From NCBI GenBank assembly GCA_030141605.1, contig JAQGDQ010000023.1, positions 124,001 to 188,000 on the forward strand: DNA of 64,000 nucleotides. The letters are read 5' to 3'. This DNA comes from Tubiluchus corallicola (Eukaryota > Priapulida > Priapulimorpha > Priapulimorphida > Tubiluchidae). The notes below the pieces were generated by a model, which was not told the origin of the DNA, did not search any database, and saw only the letters and a program-made list of their open reading frames with translations. Made by a program: the position numbers and the translations under genes. This document shows, piece by piece, positions 60,241 to 64,000 of this stretch (within the stretch, counting starts at the first letter, position 1; the number at the start of each line of letters is the position of its first letter).

Positions 60241-62355
60241 TTCACAGTTGATGCCTGTATAACCGGCCACACATGTGCAGTTATATGAGTTTACATCATC
60301 TAAGCATGTTGCACTATTTAAGCATGGACTTGAGGCACATTCATCCACATTTATTTCACAGTTGATGCTTGTATAACCTGTCACACATGTGCAGTTATAT
60401 GAGTTTACATCATCTAAGCATGTTGCACCATTTAAGCATGGACTTGAGGCACATTCATCAATGTTTATTTCGCAGTTGAAACCTGTATAGCCAGCCATAC
60501 ATGTGCAGTTATATGAGTTTACATCATCTAAGCATGTTGCACCATTTAAGCACGGACTTGAGGCACATTCGTCTACATTTAATTCACAGTTGACACCTGA
60601 ATAACCAGCCAAACATGAGCAGTTATATGAGTTTACATCATCTAAGCATGTTGCACCATTTAAGCACGGACTTGAGGCACATTCATCTACATTTATTTCA
60701 CAGTTGATGCCTGTATAACCGGCCATGCATGTGCAGTTATATGAGTTTACACCATCTAAGCATGTTGCACTATTTAAGCATGGACTTGAGGCACATTCAT
60801 CCACATTTATTTCACAGTTGATGCTTGTATAACCTGTCACACATGTGCAGTTATATGAGTTAACATTATCTAAGCATGTTGCACCATTTAAGCATGGACT
60901 GGAGGCACATTCATCAATGTTTATTTCGCAGTTGAAACCTGTATAGCCAGCCATACATGTGCAGTTATATGAGTTTACATCATCTAAGCATGTTGCACCA
61001 TTTAAGCATGGACTTGAGGCACATTCATCAATGTTTATTTCGCAGTTGAAACCTGTATAGCCAGCCATACATGTGCAGTTATATGAGTTTACATCATCTA
61101 AGCATGTTGCACCATTTAAGCACTGACTTGAAGCACATTCATCTACATTTATTTCACAGTTGACACCTGAATAACCAGCCAAACATGTGCAGTTATATGA
61201 GTTTACATCATCTAAGCATGTTGCACCATTTAAACATGGACTTGAGGCACATTCATCAATGTTCGTTTCACAGTTGATGCCTGTATAACCGGCCACACAT
61301 GTGCAGTTATATGAATTTACATCATCTAAGCATGTTGCACCATTTAGGCATGGACTTGAGGCACATTCATCAATGTTCGTTTCACAGTTGATACCTGTAT
61401 AACCTGTCACACATATGCAGTTATATGAGTTTACATCATCTAAGCATGTTGCACCACTTAAACATGGACTTGAAGCACACTCATCTGTGTTTGTTTGGCA
61501 CCTAGTTCCCTCGTAACCAGAAAAACAAGTACAAGCATAGTAACCAAACCCATTAGTACAATCCCCATGAAGGCAAGGATTTGAATTACACTCATCGAGT
61601 GAATCTGTTTCGCACCACTGTCCAGTGACACCTGCTAGACAGGCACATATAAATGAACCAGGAATGTTGGTACATGTTCCATTATGTAAACATGGTTCCC
61701 ATACACACTCATTGAAATCTGTTTCACAATAGAAGCCTGTAAAACCCAGTTCACACTGGCACAAATAGACGCCTAAAAAATTGTTTGGATTTGTCCCGCA
61801 TGTACCATTTTGGCACATGTTATTGATACATGGATCCCCTCTTACAGATGGTACAGAAGTGACCCAAAATTCAAATCCTGTATGGCTGGTGTGTACACCA
61901 TCTGTCTGAAATCTTGTGTGAATATAGCCAACCGCTTTGTCCTTTGTTACATACCTCGTAAAAGGTGTTCCATAATGCTCACAAACCTGTTCATCCCACA
62001 CAACTGGATCACCATGTCCTATCTCAATATATTCATTAGGGCAGGCAAGATCTAACTTTATAAATCGAAGCAGGTAAAGGTTATACTTTGGTCCTGTATC
62101 ATTAGGGTATGAAAATCTGATGTAATTAAAACAGTTATGAGCAGGTACATTTTCGTAATTGCCAGGGGGTGAAGATATGACTGTTGCACCTAATTCTGTT
62201 GTCAGAATATTATCGGATTTATTATTTTTAAATACTGTCGAGCACATTTTCTGAAGAGGATAATATGGCCACGATAATGCATATATTACATTTACTGGAG
62301 AGTAGCACAAAAGTAAGTTAAACAGTAATCCAAAGTATTTATGTTGACTTAACAT
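60238..62355 (-). CDS. Giant EGF/thyroglobulin/WAP protein, N-terminal part (signal peptide, CUB, EGF)
   Basis: Start ATG at 62355 opens with a signal peptide ([20 protein letters not shown]..). A CUB domain follows at residues ~38-168 (Cys38, 75, 105, 125; [20 protein letters not shown]). Then come three divergent EGF modules (175-286) and about 11 homogeneous EGF repeats from residue ~289. The frame stops at TAA 60238-60240, created by loss of one A from the repeated TGTGAAATAAAT context. Downstream indels of 3 and 2 bases bring the frame back, and 40126-60162 continues the same repeat array in the same register: 62355 to 40126 is exactly 7,410 codons. I therefore regard this as the 5-prime end of the same gene, with the stop most likely an assembly error. 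Confidence 0.92.
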   Translation of the reverse strand: MLSQHKYFGLLFNLLLCYSPVNVIYALSWPYYPLQKMCSTVFKNNKSDNILTTELGATVISSPPGNYENVPAHNCFNYIRFSYPNDTGPKYNLYLLRFIKLDLACPNEYIEIGHGDPVVWDEQVCEHYGTPFTRYVTKDKAVGYIHTRFQTDGVHTSHTGFEFWVTSVPSVRGDPCINNMCQNGTCGTNPNNFLGVYLCQCELGFTGFYCETDFNECVWEPCLHNGTCTNIPGSFICACLAGVTGQWCETDSLDECNSNPCLHGDCTNGFGYYACTCFSGYEGTRCQTNTDECASSPCLSGATCLDDVNSYNCICVTGYTGINCETNIDECASSPCLNGATCLDDVNSYNCTCVAGYTGINCETNIDECASSPCLNGATCLDDVNSYNCTCLAGYSGVNCEINVDECASSQCLNGATCLDDVNSYNCTCMAGYTGFNCEINIDECASSPCLNGATCLDDVNSYNCTCMAGYTGFNCEINIDECASSPCLNGATCLDNVNSYNCTCVTGYTSINCEINVDECASSPCLNSATCLDGVNSYNCTCMAGYTGINCEINVDECASSPCLNGATCLDDVNSYNCSCLAGYSGVNCELNVDECASSPCLNGATCLDDVNSYNCTCMAGYTGFNCEINIDECASSPCLNGATCLDDVNSYNCTCVTGYTSINCEINVDECASSPCLNSATCLDDVNSYNCTCVAGYTGINCE
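61852..62244 (-). other. CUB domain
   Basis: Residues ~38-168, about 130 long with four cysteines, [20 protein letters not shown] (the SP..YP...C.W block), a [12 protein letters not shown] strand and a terminal GFEFWV strand. CUB domains bind proteins or carbohydrate, often with calcium; the EIGHGD and TDG regions could contribute acidic ligands. Confidence 0.8.
62278..62355 (-). other. Signal peptide of the giant protein
   Basis: Residues 1-26: a short polar start, then hydrophobic [10 protein letters not shown] and VNVIYA with small residues near the likely cleavage site. It directs the protein into the secretory pathway. Confidence 0.8.
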
Positions 62356-62834
62356 TGCAAAATAACTTGTTTATCATAATAATGTAGCATCTTTACATAC
62401 AAGTCATTTACAAAAATTCTTCTTTTCCTTCTTCTATGGTAAGCTGGCATTGGAAGCATTATACGTTTAAGCACTCAGTAACTGTTAATGATTCTACAAA
62501 ATAATGACTGAAATGTAATGAAATAGTAAATTCATGAAAACAGTTCAGGCAAAAAGATTGTTAATATATTTTTCGTTTTCTAAACAATTTGACAGGTTGC
62601 ATGTCAGTGTTCAGCACTTACTATTGCTTAACTTATTTTCATGGATATTGCATGACTGGATTGCCCTTAATTTAGCTTATTGTCCCAATAATCTTCTAAG
62701 ATGACATGTGCTGAATCAGCAGTGGTACCCAAATGTCTTAACCACATTTTGGCATAAATAATCTTCCCTCTATGCCTGGAGGCAGTATTACAAACAAACA
62801 CCAAAGTAATTTTCCGGTGGTCACATATCCAGGA
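62356..62834. other. 5-prime flank of the giant gene
   Basis: No convincing TATA or CCAAT arrangement and no clear splice site; the promoter was not identified. The stretch from 62981 to 64000 is likewise without recognisable genes. Confidence 0.4.
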
Positions 62835-62980
62835 TTTGCATAACCTGAAATACATACATGTGCAATTACAGGAAAGTGTGACATCGAAACATACATGTTG
62901 CACCATGTAAACAGGGACTTGGAGCTCATTCATCAATGTTCTTTTCATAGCAGATGCCTTTATAACCTGCAATACATGTG
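62835..62980 (-). pseudogene. Decayed EGF repeat upstream of the giant gene
   Basis: The minus strand reads KNIDE, a stop, then APSPCLHGATCMF, clearly an EGF unit of the same family. At the DNA level it aligns with the 114-bp unit over about 140 bp (TTGCACCATGTAAACAGGGACTTGG). Internal stops rule out function. It lies 480 bp 5-prime of the start codon, in the same orientation. Confidence 0.75.
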
Positions 62981-64000
62981 AATCAAAATCAGCTAAACTA
63001 AACTGATTTAGGGTTTTAACCACATTTAACCATATAAATCTTCCTTAGGGGGAGTTTGCAAATGAACTCAGAAGCGATTTTGGTGGCTACTGTCTATTTA
63101 TCAACCTGGCCAGGCTTTTGCTGACATTGATTGCTTAATTCCCAAACACTGTGACCACTCAGCTGTTATATATAATGTCTCTATTTGTAATTTCTACACA
63201 TCCATTTACTTAATAGTTAGTTAAGTTAAATAAGCAATAACACTATTTACATGTATGTATACATACAAAATAGCCACCGGTAGTGCAGAGATTTCACACA
63301 ATACTTATATTATATGTAGAAACTAAATGATGGGTAATAGATATCAAAAATTTTCATTTGTTTACTGTTTAGACCCAGATGTCATGAATACCTTTCATCC
63401 AATATAAATTGCTCCTTAGTTGCACTAGAATATACCATATTCTCTTGCTTTAAATTACAAATTTTATTAAATTATAAATATGATGTTTCATGTAAACAAG
63501 TAAGATAAATTTCTTAACAGAAAAAATATCTAAACTATTGACATTTGATAGTACACTCATTAAATCCAGGTTCATTTGGCAGATGGACAGGTGCATTTAC
63601 CACCTAAGCACCTGTTCCCTAGTTATAATCAGCATGAGGAATGCGGGAAATATTCTGGCTAGTTCTCACTTAAACTTTACGTTTTAACTTTTTACACTTC
63701 TCAGTCGATTTCTCAACAACAACAACATCTGCAATATGGTTTGATTGATCCAGATTTGAACCCTGGATCTCTTTGCCAACAATATATTAAATTTTGAGAA
63801 ATCTGTTCCTATAGTAAAACCAGTCACTTTCTTAATACATATAAAATGACACTATAAATTACTTAAAATAAAGACATAATGTTAAATTTTTAAATTTTAT
63901 ATAGCAAGAACAATATCCATTTCATACTAAATGAACTATATATTTTTTTCTGAAGATGACTGCTAGTATGCAGTGAAAAGGTCGATTATTTTAATAAAAA

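Larger units (their letters stand above)
51066..61834 (-). repeat. EGF-repeat array, ~95 copies of a 114-bp unit
   Basis: 38-residue calcium-binding EGF modules with consensus [20 protein letters not shown] followed by [18 protein letters not shown]. The first three and last eight copies are divergent; the roughly 84 between 61488 and 51950 are nearly identical at the DNA level. Each unit matches the consensus sites for O-glucose (CASSPC), O-fucose (CLNGATC), EGF-type O-GlcNAc ([10 protein letters not shown]), Asp/Asn beta-hydroxylation ([12 protein letters not shown]) and an N-glycosylation sequon (NCT). The copy count is approximate because of the gap and possible assembly collapse. Confidence 0.95.

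Noticed and set aside
63753-63763. B-box-like GGGTTCAAATC on the minus strand as a tRNA gene
   Set aside because: No A-box at the right distance and no acceptor or D stem.

Overview
The window is nuclear DNA from an invertebrate animal. It is AT-rich, has introns with GT/AG borders, long microsatellites and minisatellites, and many dead retrotransposons (CR1-like, RTE-like, Penelope-like), tRNA-derived SINE heads and a hAT-type non-autonomous DNA transposon. Its one large gene encodes an extracellular protein built from animal-specific modules (CUB, calcium-binding EGF, thyroglobulin type-1, WAP, antistasin-like). I cannot assign a phylum from the sequence.

Layout. Positions 1-40100 are gene-poor. 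They hold retrotransposon relics at about 4.25-5.36, 7.84-8.82, 10.93-11.95, 12.40-12.90, 14.34-15.01, 16.98-17.53, 32.39-32.61 and 39.19-39.54 kb, SINE-like pieces, tandem repeats (notably 24 bp x ~67 at 27.28-28.91 kb and two related pentamer arrays at 29.2 and 33.2 kb), and a clean hAT MITE at 29918-30353 with an 8-bp target duplication. Inside this region, on the minus strand, I found a small split gene not visible as a simple ORF. A signal-peptide exon (7097-7182) and a terminal exon (3165-3258) join in phase across good splice sites to give a 59-residue secreted peptide precursor. A promoter-like cluster (CCAAT, octamer, CRE, GC box, TATA-like) lies 1.9 kb upstream.

Positions 40126-62355 on the minus strand are essentially one intronless giant gene of about 7,400 codons. 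In order it encodes a signal peptide, a CUB domain, about 95 EGF repeats (most of them 114-bp near-identical tandem copies), then nine rounds of thyroglobulin type-1 / WAP (usually six) / antistasin-like / Cys-rich / WAP, a transmembrane helix and a 15-residue basic tail. The reading frame is broken only by a tight cluster of small indels at 60107-60240 whose net effect is in frame, so I treat the two ORFs (60238-62355 and 40126-60162) as one gene with a probable assembly error. A 36-base N gap sits inside the EGF array.

Three of the C-terminal module families (WAP, thyroglobulin type-1, antistasin) are protease-inhibitor folds in other proteins. The simplest reading is a membrane-tethered, multi-headed protease-inhibitor or adhesion molecule held on a very long EGF stalk; this function is inference. 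A decayed EGF repeat upstream of the start (62835-62980) suggests the locus was once larger or duplicated.
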